From: Laetiporus sulphureus 93-53
Taxonomy: Eukaryota; Basidiomycota; Agaricomycetes; Polyporales; Laetiporaceae
Assembly: GCF_001632365.1 (NCBI RefSeq)
Contig: NW_024468514.1
Location: 637,468-701,467 of the forward strand
DNA length: 64,000 bases
Direction: 5' to 3'
In this document: positions 46,660 through 58,888 of the stretch, piece by piece
How the letters are laid out: every line of letters begins with the position of its first letter
Numbering within the stretch: the first letter of the stretch is position 1
The notes under the pieces: model-generated
What the model was told of the DNA's origin: nothing
The model's input: the letters and a program-made list of their open reading frames with translations, nothing else
Databases searched by the model: none
Program-made: the position numbers and the translations under genes

Positions 46660-49139
46660 CGTGGTGGTCCGTGATGAATGACGGTGTGTCTCACGCGTCC
46701 GATGCTCTCAGAGCTCGTAAAAAAAGGTTGTAGAAGTAGAAAACAAGGAAGCGTGCGGGGGCTACGCAGAATGATGAGTGGGTCGATGGGATGCGGCCAC
46801 GGAGACGACGGCGTGGTCAACTTTCCAACGACCACCCGGCGATTGCCACGACCAAACAAACGACTACATGCGCCTCCATTGCTAGACGCCAGAGTCAAGT
46901 GTGGCGGCGTCGCAGAACATGCTGCACAGCTTGATAGCAACTACGTGGTGTCATCTAGTATCTGGATGACAGTGCGCATATTGAAAGTCCATCGAGGAAA
47001 AAAATCTCCCATATACAAACGGAATGATTCTTACAACTCCGAGGTACAGGAGTCGTTCGACAAGGTTACAACACGGGTCTCGACGACGCGTACAACAATT
47101 GGCCCTCCTCTGCACGAACTTGATATACATTGTGCGCTGCGCTTAAGCTTAATTCTCGAAAGGCTACCCGCACTAGCCAACTGGCAGCACAAATTTGAAA
47201 GTGCCCGCGTTTCTTTCTACTTATGCTGCGATCCTCAAGCTCCGCCTCGACAGCGCGCTGGAGCCTGCATAAGTCCCAGGAATACTCGGAGCTGAGTCGG
47301 GAACGACGGTGAGGCTTCTAGGCGGCGCGATTCAAAGCAGTTGCATGCGCGCTACTTCACGCCTGCGGCAGCCTCCAAAGACGTGATAGCATGATAGCAC
47401 GTACGCACCCTTCATCGATGTTATCATATCTCCCGTTCCCGTCGTGTTGCTCAGAGAAACTCGTCGAAAGTGCATCATATAGCATCATTGTTTTGGCGAA
47501 CGATTCAAGTACCACCGACTCGCAGCGTTGACAAATCAGCGTATTCTCCATTGCTTGTGTGACTGGCGGATTACGCAGTTTGCCTGTGAGCTACGGGGAA
47601 GTGTTCCGATGGCATTTTCCGTCGGCGCGCACACTAGTCTCTCCTGAATTGACTTGCCAATATTAATCCTGAGTGATCCAGGGTTGCCTTCGTCACCCAG
47701 GAGACCGAACAGACACACCTTGGGAATATTGGGGACGATGCCGAGCTAAGGGCTGATGCCCTGCATTCAGTGCATTGAATTCAGAATGTCCAGCATGCGT
47801 GAGAGATGCAGTCAATAGTGAAGGTACATGGCGGTGCCTGAACGTAAGTCGGGAAGTGCCAAGCCGTGTGCTATAAGTATTCACAGAGAGGGATGAACAG
47901 GTGACAGGCTGGGAGGTGGCACGAGTAGGAGGGCGAGGTTCCACTGGTGCTGTGGAGTGCTAGGCCCGAGCGCACTGGCTAGGATTTAGCAGACGGACCC
48001 GCGCCGTATATGCCGGCGGTCTCTTGGGCGATTCGCCATGTTGATGCATACTAGACACACGCTAATCACTCAGAGACACTAGACGTGCACTAGACACGCC
48101 GACACGGCGCAAACGAATGGTCGAGCTTCGCGTGCGCACTAGTAAGGGCGGCGTGAAGCGCTCCACGGGTAGTGAAGAGGGATGGAATGACGTCGCGTCT
48201 TCGCTCGCCCGGTTCAGCCAGATTATTTGCCCGTCGGTGCGTACACTCAGGCTAGGCAGCGCCACCACAGGGGCGGGGGACAGAGGACAAATGGGAGCAT
48301 CGAGAGAAGAGAGTTGATGCGTGCCGTGATGCCGCAGCCAATAAGGCCCCCCGCGAGACGCGAAAATGCATACCGCATGAAATAAAGACTTGGCCCATCA
48401 CTCCCTCCCCCGTCCTCGACGCCGCCTGCTGTCTCCTCCTCCTCATTCCCCCCTTCCTCCACGCCCTCCACTGCACGCAGCCCGTCCCCATCGCCCCCGA
48501 CACGCCCGGCGGAGACCCCCCTCCAATGCCCACAAACGCCACGTTCGCGACGCCGGCCTATCCTATCGCACCCGCATTAATACCTAACCAGCACTACCTC
48601 ACAGCCCTAGTCGCCACGCCCTCAGAGCAGCCAACCTAGGCCGTTCGTCCGTACATGCACATGTCCGCCCAGGGAGCGCCAGCTGCGTCAGATACCCGTC
48701 CCTCGCTCGCTCCAGCTCTCATACACGCTCCGTCTGTCTCCCGTACCTGCTCTCCCGCTCACGCACTTTCATCCTCATGCTCTAGACTATCTCGCTTCCA
48801 GCCCTATCATACAGCGTCCTCATTGTATCTTACAGCCTCCTACTCCTCTTCTCGTCCTTTCGCCCTCCCGCCCCCCGCGGCCGTCCTCAGCACCTCCTCT
48901 CCTTCGCCCACGGCCCGCCTCCTAGAACAAGGTGACCGCTCCGTATCTGCCACGCGCGCGCCAGGCGTACATGAACGTGTAGAAGCCGACTGCGCTGCGC
49001 TTCCCTCACGCGAGTCTCGAGCGGCCAGCCCTGTCCGACGTGTTCCTCCAGGCCGGAGGTACGTCTTTATCTATCTAATTTAGTCTAAACGCTGTAGCCT
49101 GAGCTGAATGCTGTCCATGTCGCTGCGATTAGCAGGCTT
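46660..49139. other. Long divergent promoter region
   Basis: 2.5 kb between a minus-strand and a plus-strand gene. Open frames are short and unsupported. A strongly pyrimidine-rich block at about 48395-48930 and a probable 5' UTR intron (donor GTACGT near 49059, acceptor GATTAGCAG at about 49136, four bases before the ATG) belong to the mucin-like gene. The region near 47700-48100 shows nothing recognisable. Confidence 0.5.
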
Positions 49140-52100
49140 ATGCCCTCGCTGCTCGCACTCACGGTCGGCCTCTCTTGTTCACAACTCCCCATGTCCGCTG
49201 CCGCCTCCCTTGGTGTCTCTCCGCTCCCCATTGATGCACACACAAGCATCCCTCGGCTGCCAGACGCCGCGCTGCTCGTTCCGCGTCAAGTAGCGGCTAG
49301 CGCGTCGGGTGCTGGAAATGATGCAGACACTAGCACGACAGCCGGCGCAGCACAAGCCTCACAGGCGAGCACCCAAGCAAACGCGGCGACCACAGCCAGC
49401 GCCGGTACTTCGCAGGCAACCTCTGCTGCTACCCAGCAGACGTCTACGCCAGATGCGAGCCCAACCACCAGCGCAAGTCCGCTTCCGTCGACCAGTGATG
49501 CGGCGAGCCCGACAAGCACTCAGGCTGAGAGCCCATCGAGCACGCCAACGTCAAGTACACAGCCACCTCCGTCCTCTACGGAGCAGCCGACCACCTCCGA
49601 CGCGGACGCGACGACAAGTGCAATACCGACGACGAGCACGCCGGAGCCCACNNNNNNNNNNNNNNNNNNNNNNNNNNNNNNNNNNNNNNNNNNNNNNNNN
49701 NNNNNNNNNNNNNNNNNNNNNNNNNNNNNNNNNNNNNNNNNNNNNNNNNNNNNNNNNNNNNNNNNNNNNNNNNNNNNNNNNNNNNNNNNNNNNNNNNNNN
49801 NNNNNNNNNNNNNNNNNNNNNNNNNNNNNNNNNNNNNNNNNNNNNNNNNNNNNNNNNNNNNNNNNNNNNNNNNNNNNNNNNNNNNNNNNNNNNNNNNNNN
49901 NNNNNNNNNNNNNNNNNNNNNNNNNNNNNNNNNNNNNNNNCCGACGACGAGCACGCCGGAGCCCACAACGAGCGCAGCGCCCACGACGAGTGCAGAGCCG
50001 ACGACCAGCACACCAGATCTCACAACGTCCTCCGCTGACGTGACCACAAGTGCGGACCCGACCACCTCTGCACCGACAACATCTAGTGCGACTCCTACGT
50101 CCAGTGCCGATCCCACTACCAGTGCAGCCCCCACTACGTCCAGTGCTGATCCCACCACCAGTGTAGCTCCCACCACGTCCAGTGCGGATCCTACGACCTC
50201 GGACCCGGCGCGCGTGTCGTCTTCCGCGCCGCAGACCTCCTCAGACCCTCCTCAATCCTCGTCTGCGGCTCCCAGTAGCGCAAATACGGGAAGCTCATCT
50301 GTGTCCGCGATGCCGAGCACGAGTGTGAGCAGTGCTTCAGTCACGAGTGGCAGCGCAAGTGCGAGCGATCCCACTTCGAGTGCAAGTATTACGCCTGGTA
50401 GTCCCATATCAAGTGCAAGTATCACGCCGGGCGATCCTATGTCGAGTGTAAGCTTCAGCGCAAGTATCGGCATTAGTGCAAGTGCAAGTGCAAGCCTGAG
50501 CGTCGGACCGAGTTCTCTGTCGAGTGCAACCGCAAGTTCGGGTGCGTCGATGTCAACGTGAGTGTCGTATTTCTTCTTGCGAGGGAGCAGTCCCCCGTCT
50601 AATCCTTTTTTCATCATTTCCATGCCTTTCTGTTCTTTTTCAATCCCCTACGTCATTCACATTGTTGCGTGCACATTCCCTTTTTGAACGCGTTGACTTT
50701 TACGTTTTGCTTTTTTTTTTGGCGCGTTCGTCGTGCGGCTCTCCTTTGGCCTCAATATTCAAATGATGTTACGCGACGCTCCGTTGGCGTTGACGAGGAC
50801 AGTTCGTCGCCGCCGTCGATTTCCACATCGACATCGGGGTCTTCGTCCACGGACGCAAGCAGTACTGTTTCCTCTACATCTTCGACGTGGTCCTCATCTG
50901 AGGGCATTACATCGGGCACGTCTTTGACGAGCGCGAATCGGGTGGCAAGCTCGAGTTCTACGTCTGCTCCTACTTCCAGTGGGATCGCAACGTCGAGTGC
51001 GGTGTCAAGTTCCACTTTGGGGACGACGTCCAGTTCGAGTGCATTATCATTCGGGACGATTAGTGGCGCCAGCTCGGTGACGACGAGTACGAGCAGCTCG
51101 GATCTTCCGTCGGGGACGAGTGGAAGGACGGTGTCGGATGCGAGCTCGAGCGTGACGAGCGTGTCCGTGGTTCCGACCTCGAGTACGCCGGTGTCGTCTT
51201 CGTCCTCTGTGTCCAGTGCCTCTCCGTCCTCCACGTCTAGTTCGCCTTCATCTTCCTCATCGAGTGCATCTTCCTCATCTATCTCCAGTGCGGCATCGCC
51301 GACGAGCTCCAGCGTCGCTGTGTCCTCCGTGCCGAGCACGAGCACAAGCACAAGCACGAGCGTAACTGGGACGTTGAGCTCCAGCGTCGCTGTGTCCTCC
51401 GTGCCGAGCACGAGCACAAGCACAAGCACGAGCGTAACTGGGACGTTGAGCTCCAGCGTGGCTGCGTCGTCCTCGAGCACGAGCGCGAGTGATCCACCGA
51501 CGTCGAGTTCTTTTACGTCTTCAAGCACCGCGAGCGCGAGCTCGACAGTCACATCGTCGAGTGTCGTGTCATCCGTGTCGTCTAGTGCGAGTGACCAGCC
51601 GACCTCCAGCTCTGCTTCCTCGTCGGACGGCTCCTCCGCGCAGAGCTCGACGTTCGTGCAGTCTTCGTCGAGTGGTCTATCGACTGCTAGCACTTCATCG
51701 CTGTCTTCGGGATCAGGCTCCGTTGTGCCCTCAACGTCGAGCGGATCGTCTACTCGGAGCTCTGCCTCTGTGTCGTCGAGTTCTCCCGTGCTGTCGACGT
51801 CGAGCGATGTACTGTCGTCCAGTCCAGGTGTCACCTCGACTGCGTACTCAACGTCGAGCGATCTTGCAAGCTCAAGTGTTTCGAGCCTGTCGTCGAGTAC
51901 GAGTTCTGCAGCACCGTCGACGTCGAGTGAGCCGTTCACAGGAAGCTCTGCTTCTGCGTCTTCGAGCAGCTCTCCTGCACCGTCGATGTCGAGCGACCCA
52001 CCGACACAGACCTCTAGCTATATGCCATCGAGCTCCTCTGCACAGTCTAGCGACCCGCTCAGGTTGAGCTCTTCGACCTTGTACTCAAGTACTGCCGCGC

Positions 52101-55100
52101 GTTCGCTCACGTCGAGCGATCCGCCCAGTCAAAGCTCCAGCTATATACCTACGAGCATCGCCATTCCTACGAGCATCGCCATTCCTACATCGTCTAGCAT
52201 GGGCGATCCGCCGACTTCGAGCTCTGCCGCATCTAGCCCGAGCATCACGTCGAGCGACCCCCCGACAAGTAGCTACGGATCGCCTAGCTCGGATGTTGGC
52301 GGGAGTAGCACGAGTCTGAGCACGAGCACCGAGCCTGTGTCGTACTCCAGTACAGCTGTCGGTCCGACGTCACCATCGAGTGTGCCATCGAGTGCCAGCA
52401 CGGATTCGATTCCTTTCTCAGGATCAAGTGCATTGGCAGGAAGCAGCTCGGCTCCGCCTCCAAGTACGACGAGCGGCAGCCGAACTGTGGTGTCGACGTC
52501 TGATAGCGTTTCTACCAGTGGTTCATTGGCGCCTTCTGTTACGTCTTCCGCGGCGATCGGGAGCACGTCTTCATTTTCTTCTGTTGTATCATCATCAGGT
52601 GTACATAGCGATTCCTCATCTAGAACTAGATCATTCCTCACGACTTCCTTTACGACTAGCGCTACGTCTGACACGACCTCTACTGACTTTTTTTTATCCA
52701 GTCATGGTTCTTCGACCTCCTCATCCGGTTCACTCTCAATGTCCTCCACGTCGCTCTCGTCCACTTCAATCAGCGCAAGCATCTCCTCGCATACCTCCTC
52801 CTCATCATCCCCTTTCTCTACTGGCCCTGTCACCAGCACACCAGTCTCATCCGACTCGCTCACCATGTCCTCTTCATCGGCGCCCGTAAGCTCTTCCTCC
52901 TCTGGTAACCCCTCCAGTGGGAGCTCTGGTTTCCTTTCCTCATCATCCACGATCTCCTCTGTATCGTCCACATCTCCTTCCAGTGTTTCCACTTCAGTTT
53001 CGTCCGTGTCTACGGCATCTGCTGCTTCCTCGGCACGTCTCTCAAGTTCTCTTAGCTCTCAATCGTCTTCGTCTGTGCGCGCGTCTTCGGCGACCACTTC
53101 GGACCCATCAGAGTCCACGACGCAGTCCGCCTCTTCGCAAGTCACTCGGGCCAGCACGACCGCAAGCTCTACCACCTCCATCTCATCCTCCTCCAACGGG
53201 GCCAGCTACTCCTACACCACCACCCGCCCTCTTCTGCAGCCCTCCTCCCGCACCACAGCCTACTCTTTCCCCGTCTACACCCGCACTAGCACCGCCCTCT
53301 CCACCGAGGTTTACCAGTCCACCACCACCCAAGACACTACCGAGGGCATGACTTACAGCACCATCACAACGACTGTCGTCGAGACCCTCACCTGGACAAG
53401 TAGCGGCTCTACCGGCGTCACAGAAGTCACCACCGTCCTCACTACCGGCACCCTCATTCCTGAGCAGGGCAGCCGCGACAACGTGTCAGTAACTTTTATC
53501 GCTCTGCTTTGCAACATTCTGACACCTCTGCTCACAGGTTCTCACACAACGGCGGCGCACTCGCAGGGCTCGTGATCGGGTCCATTGCATTTGTCTCCCT
53601 TCTCACCGCACTCCTTATCCTTGCGCTCCGCCGACACCGCAAGCATCGCGCCGCGGAGACTGCAGCTGCTGAGGCGCTCGCGAACAGCACCGCGCGCCGC
53701 TCGGGCAACCTCCTTGCAGATGAAGACGACGATGACGATAGTGCGCCGGGCATCGTCCGGCCTGCGAGCATGACCCAGCTCGGCTCAGGTCCGGTGTCCT
53801 TTGCTGGTGTCGGCGCGGGCACTACTCCAATGGCAAGCGGATATGACAGGCTGCGCGACGGAAACCTCAACATGAGCGTGGACCCCTCCAACTTACTTGA
53901 TAGCGCCGAGGCATTCTCGCGTGTGAACGACCTCGCGGACCTCGCACTCGGTGCCGGTGCATATGGTCTGCCCTATACGGCCTCGCCCGCGCACTCTGGT
54001 GAATCGGCGTCGGACGAGGTGGGCATGGGCGCGGTGCCAATGAGCAGGGAGGGTAGCAGGGAAGATGATGCGCTCATCCGGCGTGCGAGCTCGTCATTGG
54101 ACGCACGAGAGACCTCGGGATATACGTCCGGCTCGGGATCTGGGTCAAGAAGGAACTCAGCGCCGTCGCCGATGCTGTTCAGGTCTGCGAGTGCGCTGGC
54201 AATGCCCATCGACCCTCCACTTCGCTCTCCAGCACGTTCACAGACAGCGTCCGGGGTGCTCGAGCCCGCGGCCTGGCTAAGCGGGCGCGGTGTCCAGCAT
54301 TCTGCGAGTCCCAACGCCAATTCACAGCTAGCCACGAGCCACAGTACGCCCGTCCTCGCCAACACGCACCCGGCAGATCCCTTCCGCGACCCAGTGCAAG
54401 CCAACACGCACCCCGCCGACCCTTTCTGCGACTCGTATGCTATGGATAGTGGCGGGGGGTCAGGCAGCTCGGACTTAGACCATGCACACGTCTCTGGGTC
54501 CTCGCACGGGCACAGCGGAGGGTCCGCGTTCGCGCACGGCGCGGGCGGGTCGTCCAATGATCACGGGCAAGAGAATGGGCGGCGCTCTCCCGGCCCTTCC
54601 TCGCTGCTCCCGACGCAGCAGGGTATACCGCCGACGGCATTCCGCTACGGCCATGGAACGGAAAATGCGTACGATTATGATGACGACGGGTCGAGCGTAG
54701 GCGCGAATGGGAAGCGGCGGCGAAAGAGCTTCCTGGGGATGGGCATGTGGAAGCCAAGGCGCGGCGCGCGGCCCGGAAGCGGGGACAGCTCGCAGAGCTA
54801 TGCGTACGGGAGCGCGCGACAGCCTACCACTCCAGGCGCAGGCGCGGCGGTGAACAATTATGGCACGATGGGTCGCACACCTTCGAGTGTGAGCGCGGGG
54901 CTTGCTATATACGCGAATGCGAATGCGAATAATGCGCGGACGCTCGGACGCGTTTCGGGGCTCGTGCGCGAGCAGACGCCGACGCTCCCGCCAGGGTCGC
55001 TTCCGTTCCTCGCGCGGCCATACGTGCCTCCAAAAACCATCACTTCCCCGCCCACGGGCACGGGCATGAGCTCCAGCGACTCGCCATTTGCGGCTGACCC

Positions 55101-55558
55101 AGTCAACGTTAACTTCAATGTAGACTCGTCGCCGAGCGGCGGCGAGTCTTCCGTTTCGCACACACACTCGTATAGCCATGGGAAGCCGTGGGCTGGCCTG
55201 TTCGGCGCGCCGGATCTGCCATCGCCCGCACTCACGGAAGGCTCAGGGATCGTTGCGCGCGAGGGACTGCTGGACCCGCGCCTGGGGATGGGCGTCCTGG
55301 GTGCGGCGGGGATGGAGAGCCAGGGCGCGCTTAGCTTTAGGGACGAGGTGGACTATTCGCGGCCGATCGGCGGGGTGAGTGTCTTACTTTCTTCGGGAAG
55401 CATGTCAGATGTTGACTGATGAGTGAACTTAGCTGGTGAACAACCAGCAGCACAGCCAGACGACGTTCCAGACGTCGCACTACGAGTCGGACGCGGACGT
55501 GGAGAATGACGATGCGGGGTCGGAGCTGGCCATCCCGAGCACGGTGCACTCGTCATAA
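49140..55558 (+). CDS. Giant mucin-like single-pass membrane protein
   Basis: Four exons: 49140-50557, 50803-53484, 53538-55374 and 55433-55558; 2020 residues counting the gap. The N-terminus (MPSLLALTVGLSCSQLPMSA) is a weak signal peptide, with a possible processing site at LLVPRQ. The next roughly 1350 residues are almost pure Ser/Thr/Ala/Pro repeats, expected to be heavily O-glycosylated. A single membrane span, AGLVIGSIAFVSLLTALLIL (near residue 1376), is followed by RRHRKHR. The cytoplasmic tail of about 620 residues is Gly/Ser-rich with basic (KRRRKSF) and acidic parts. This layout matches Msb2/Mid2-type cell-wall or osmosensor mucins, but no specific domain proves it. Exon 2 starts after a 245 bp intron. 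The start could be further upstream. Confidence 0.8.
49652..49940. other. Assembly gap (289 N)
   Basis: The gap lies in the repeat part of the mucin-like gene. The same text (CGACGACGAGCACGCCGGAG, encoding PTTSTPEP) ends the left side and starts the right side, so the gap is an unresolved tandem repeat. Its true length is unknown; as written it keeps the reading frame. Confidence 0.95.
51304..51447 (+). repeat. Perfect 72 bp tandem duplication in mucin gene
   Basis: Units 51304-51375 and 51376-51447 are identical by eye, each starting GAGCTCCAGCGTCGCTGTGT and encoding 24 residues (SSSVAVSSVPSTSTSTSTSV and four more). It is in frame, so length changes would not break the protein. Confidence 0.9.
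54357..54431 (+). repeat. Duplicated NTHPADPF motif in the cytoplasmic tail
   Basis: The tail encodes ANTHPADPFRD and, four residues on, ANTHPADPFCD. The DNA units differ at several bases, so the repeat is not recent and the peptide may be conserved. DPF-type motifs are used in endocytic adaptor binding; relevance here is inference. Confidence 0.7.
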
Positions 55559-57450
55559 GCGCATGGTGGCGTACCGCTACTTGCTCACTGCGTTTATCTA
55601 TTTGTTTCATTTGACTTCCTCTTTAAAACCTTTTCTCTATTGTTTATGCTCTTTTTTCTCTTTACCCCATTGAAGAGACTCGCACCTCCCGCAGATCAGC
55701 TTGTCGCTACAAGCACAAAACAGCGGTGCCTGTCGCTCTTTCGTCCGGTCAATTCATGTACATACTTCACTTTCTCCTTTTCTTCTTTCGCTCACGAATA
55801 CACAAGAATTAACCCACCCCCTCCTGTTTTGTCTAGCTGTTCCTCGTCCGTCCATTCATCCATACGTACAGAAGATGGTACACTCATGCGCATATATAAG
55901 TATACATATATACATCGTAACCAACTGTGTAGTTTTAGTCGCGCTCGCAGCATGTAAAACTGTTTTCATTCTCCCCGCATACACGCATTTGAACTCTCCG
56001 TTCAGGTCTTCGAGTCGCTACTCGGCCGCCGCGCGTGTACATATTACTGCACGACGTCGCCCGTTTAATGACACAGATATATCCTCAGGGCTCCTTCATG
56101 CTGCGATACGCAACGTGGGCTCGCTGATAGTGGATCGCAGGAGTCGTCCTTGCGAGATTGCAGGCACGCGCTCCGCCACAGCTCGCTTCCGTCGGGATTT
56201 TAAAGGGCTAGGAAGCAATGACATCTCCTCATGCAAGGCATCCCGATGGCTTCTCCGTCTCATTCGACCTGCGCAAGAGGGGCAGTCTGCGCGCCGTGCG
56301 GCCTCGAATTTGCCGTGTGGGAGGGATGATGGCGCCGCATGCTGTTTTCTTTTTCTGCCAGTACAAAGCCTTCTGGTGCCCATTTGATCATGTAACATCA
56401 GCCTTTTAAAAAAGAGAAAGAAAAGAAAGAGCGAGCGGCATGCATCTTATGTCAGCCATTTGACCACAGAACGAGAAACCTTAGCGAAGGAGGCCCACAT
56501 ATATTCTCCAGGCAGACAATTTGAATGGCATGCCACGAGAGTACCTACGAGCCTATGCAGCTAGTAGTATATCATCTCCAGAGCACCTTCTAGAAGGAAA
56601 TGGTAAGATCTGTGACTTATACTTAGACAGGAAGGAACTACAGGAGTGATTAATGAGTACATACACCGGGGGCATGGGCCCATGATTCCACCCGAAACAT
56701 TTTGGACACATTGCAATAACAGTCCAAATAATTATGCAAAGTTTTTAGTGCAAACATTTTGAAATCATTTTGAATGTTTTAAAATGTTTTAAGCATCAAC
56801 ATTGTGGCACAATTTTGATAGCATTCATAAAGATGCAAGAATGAGACCCCAATGCTGCAGATGACAGCATTCAAGCATTATTGTGACAGCATCCTAAATG
56901 TTTCTTGGAAGAAAATCTCAAATGATACCTGTGAGTGGCCATAATGTCTTCAAGATGTTCCCAATGGGTTCATTGTGATCACATGATTGTTATTACTATA
57001 TATATAGTAATGTGCTAACCATATTAGGACATCCCCAATGCATTCAAGATAATTTCAGCCGACACATGATGGAAAACATCCAGTACTCATTGTAACATCA
57101 CATTGATCACATTTGTAATGTACCCTTAAGATTCATTCAAAATGATGCCAATATTTCACAATGAGCTCACTCAAAATAATTCAAATTATTCTGTGATGTT
57201 TACATCAGTAACATTAGAGTTACATTGTGACTGTTATCGTAATGTGTCCAAAATGTTTCCGGTGAAATTGTGGGCTCATGCCCTCAGTGATACCACATTC
57301 AAGAGGCATTCAGGGTTCCTAAGTATTACAGGCCTTCCCATTGGATGACAGAAAAATACATATCACACTCTGTGGCATGCCATAATGCTGGGGTATTGAT
57401 CAATTCTGGACTGTCAATGCTGTGCTCTTCTCATACATACATAGGCTTAG
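55559..57450. other. Mucin gene 3' flank, then AT-rich DNA
   Basis: 55559-56400 has moderate composition and only short open frames. From about 56400 to 57450 the sequence becomes AT-rich and CpG-poor with many TGTAACAT and AAACATTTT-like runs, like the 34-42 kb island, and ends at the LTR of the retroelement. No gene seen. Confidence 0.55.
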
Positions 57451-58174
57451 TGTCACGGTAACACCGGACAAGAGATCAAAAAGACTAAAAAAGGGACAGT
57501 CACGTGGAACGTGCCGCCCTGATCCCCCTGATCCCAAAAGTATCCCCCTGAACCCTATGTGGCGCAAGAGCCTGTTGACTTACTGGTTGGTGTGGTGGAC
57601 GCAGGAAAGGGTGAGAGATATATGAAGGAGCTGGTGAGCTCAGTGAGTGCTACAGGTAGTAGACGAGGAGAAACAATCTGAAGTTTCGTCCTCTACATGG
57701 CTGGTCTTATATACACGTACAGCGGGCTATCTTACCTAAGCTACCTATCTACGGGTATAAGCAAATGGCCATACATGAAACAATAGGATGTCCAGAAGTA
57801 GAACAATAAGTGGAAAGATCGATGGTTGCCGCAGTAATGCGTGTGCACATCGTGCTTATCTTGGTTTCCCTTTTGTTCTCCGGTGTGAACATCGTGCCTA
57901 TCTAGGCTTCTGGCTAAACTAATAGGAAGCGGAAGGCCGATGTATAACAATAGTCCTTGTTCCCTTTGTTGGCAAATGGGTGCCTCTATTGTGTCCTGGA
58001 ATAGACAGGTCCGACCGTATCATCCACGGGTCTGGACCATAACATGTGATATGGACTATCACCTGATCTCTATGCATCACGTCTGTGGCTGAGTGGCATG
58101 AGATATTGGTGAAGCACGTGATCTGTGGGGTGAGCAAAGTCACGTGCAGACTTTTGTGGTGAAAATCTGTGACA
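57451..58174 (-). repeat. 3' LTR
   Basis: 724 bp, sense strand beginning TGTCACAGATTTTC and ending GGTGTTACCGTGACA, giving the usual TG...CA ends with a 6 bp inverted repeat (TGTCAC/GTGACA). It starts directly after the polypurine tract. Confidence 0.8.
57706..57716 (-). promoter_or_regulatory. TATA box in the LTR
   Basis: The minus strand reads GTATATAAGACC, a good TATA element in the middle of the LTR and the likely promoter of the element. Confidence 0.55.
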
Positions 58175-58187
58175 CTACCCCCCTCTC
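58175..58187 (-). other. Polypurine tract
   Basis: Sense strand GAGAGGGGGGTAG immediately upstream of the 3' LTR and 5 bp after the dUTPase stop (58193-58195). It would prime plus-strand DNA synthesis. Confidence 0.75.
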
Positions 58188-58192
58188 AAGGC

Positions 58193-58660
58193 TCATTGTC
58201 CCGAGGAGCCAAAACCTTTATGTCCCCTTCTAGTTGCTCGCAACGGTTGGTAACTTCGGGAGGGAAGCCCTTCGGCATAATATTCGAAGATGATTTGGGC
58301 TATCCTGTCTCCCGGTTTAACCGAAAATACGAAATCTGTTATATTGATCAGTACGACCTTGAGTTCTCCAGTGTAATCTGGGTCCACGACTCCTGCACCC
58401 ACGTCAATTCCTCATGCAGCCAGTCTGCTGCGTGGAGCTATTCGTGTATAGGTGTGTTTTGGAGGGTCAATTGCGACTCCCGTTCCTACCATAGCTCGTG
58501 AATGTGGAGGGATTTCATGCGTTTCTGCTGCGTAAATATCCCATCCTGCTGCTTCATTTGAGGATTTCTTCGGTGATTTGGCGAGATCTGTCATTTTATG
58601 GTATAGGAAAAACTCATCTGGATGGTCGGACATGTTGATTCTGTGTGTGGAGATCAGTGC
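58193..58660 (-). pseudogene. dUTPase domain at the end of Pol
   Basis: Trimeric-type dUTPase, about 135 residues, in the same frame as the chromodomain. All five motifs are visible in order: motif 1 [10 protein letters not shown], motif 2 PRSRLAA, motif 3 GAGVVDPDYTGELK (with the catalytic Asp and the Tyr), motif 4 PGDRIAQIIF, motif 5 RGHKGFGSSGQ. An in-frame TGA at 58412-58414, between motifs 2 and 3, stops it; CGA to TGA by CpG mutation is the simplest origin. dUTPases hydrolyse dUTP and keep uracil out of new cDNA. Motif 2 has Arg where Gly is usual (PRSRLA for PRSGLA). Confidence 0.9.
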
Positions 58661-58739
58661 AACTTCATATGAGGATAATTCGAAGCGTTTTCCACCAAAA
58701 GTGACGACCCTGATTGGTGCTTTGGCGGCATCTGGGTGT

Positions 58740-58888
58740 TGCTGGTAGAATTCTTGAAGAAGCTCGTCGGCGTTGGTAAGATTCGTTTGGGGCTCCCATG
58801 TATCGTCAGAATGGTCATAGCCTTTCCATTTGACGAGGTATTGGACCCTTCCTCTTACAACCTTCGAGTCTAGTATTTCCTCAACTTC
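58740..58888 (-). pseudogene. Chromodomain of Pol
   Basis: Reads [20 protein letters not shown] then [20 protein letters not shown], a standard chromodomain with its aromatic residues. It binds methylated histone H3 and steers insertion into heterochromatin in chromoviruses. It is in a different frame from the integrase upstream; the frame changes near 58885-58900, where the integrase frame runs into TGA at 58881. A linker with [20 protein letters not shown] leads to the dUTPase. Confidence 0.88.

Noticed and set aside
50752..51939. 395-codon minus-strand open frame inside the mucin gene
   Set aside because: Reverse complement of Ser/Thr repeats yields Val/Leu/Asp/Glu runs; the plus strand has signal, membrane span and splice sites.
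54475..55179. 234-codon minus-strand open frame over the mucin tail
   Set aside because: Arg-rich antisense shadow of a GC-rich exon.
58193..58660. dUTPase as the host DUT1 gene
   Set aside because: It is in frame with a retroelement chromodomain, ends 5 bp before the polypurine tract and contains an in-frame stop.
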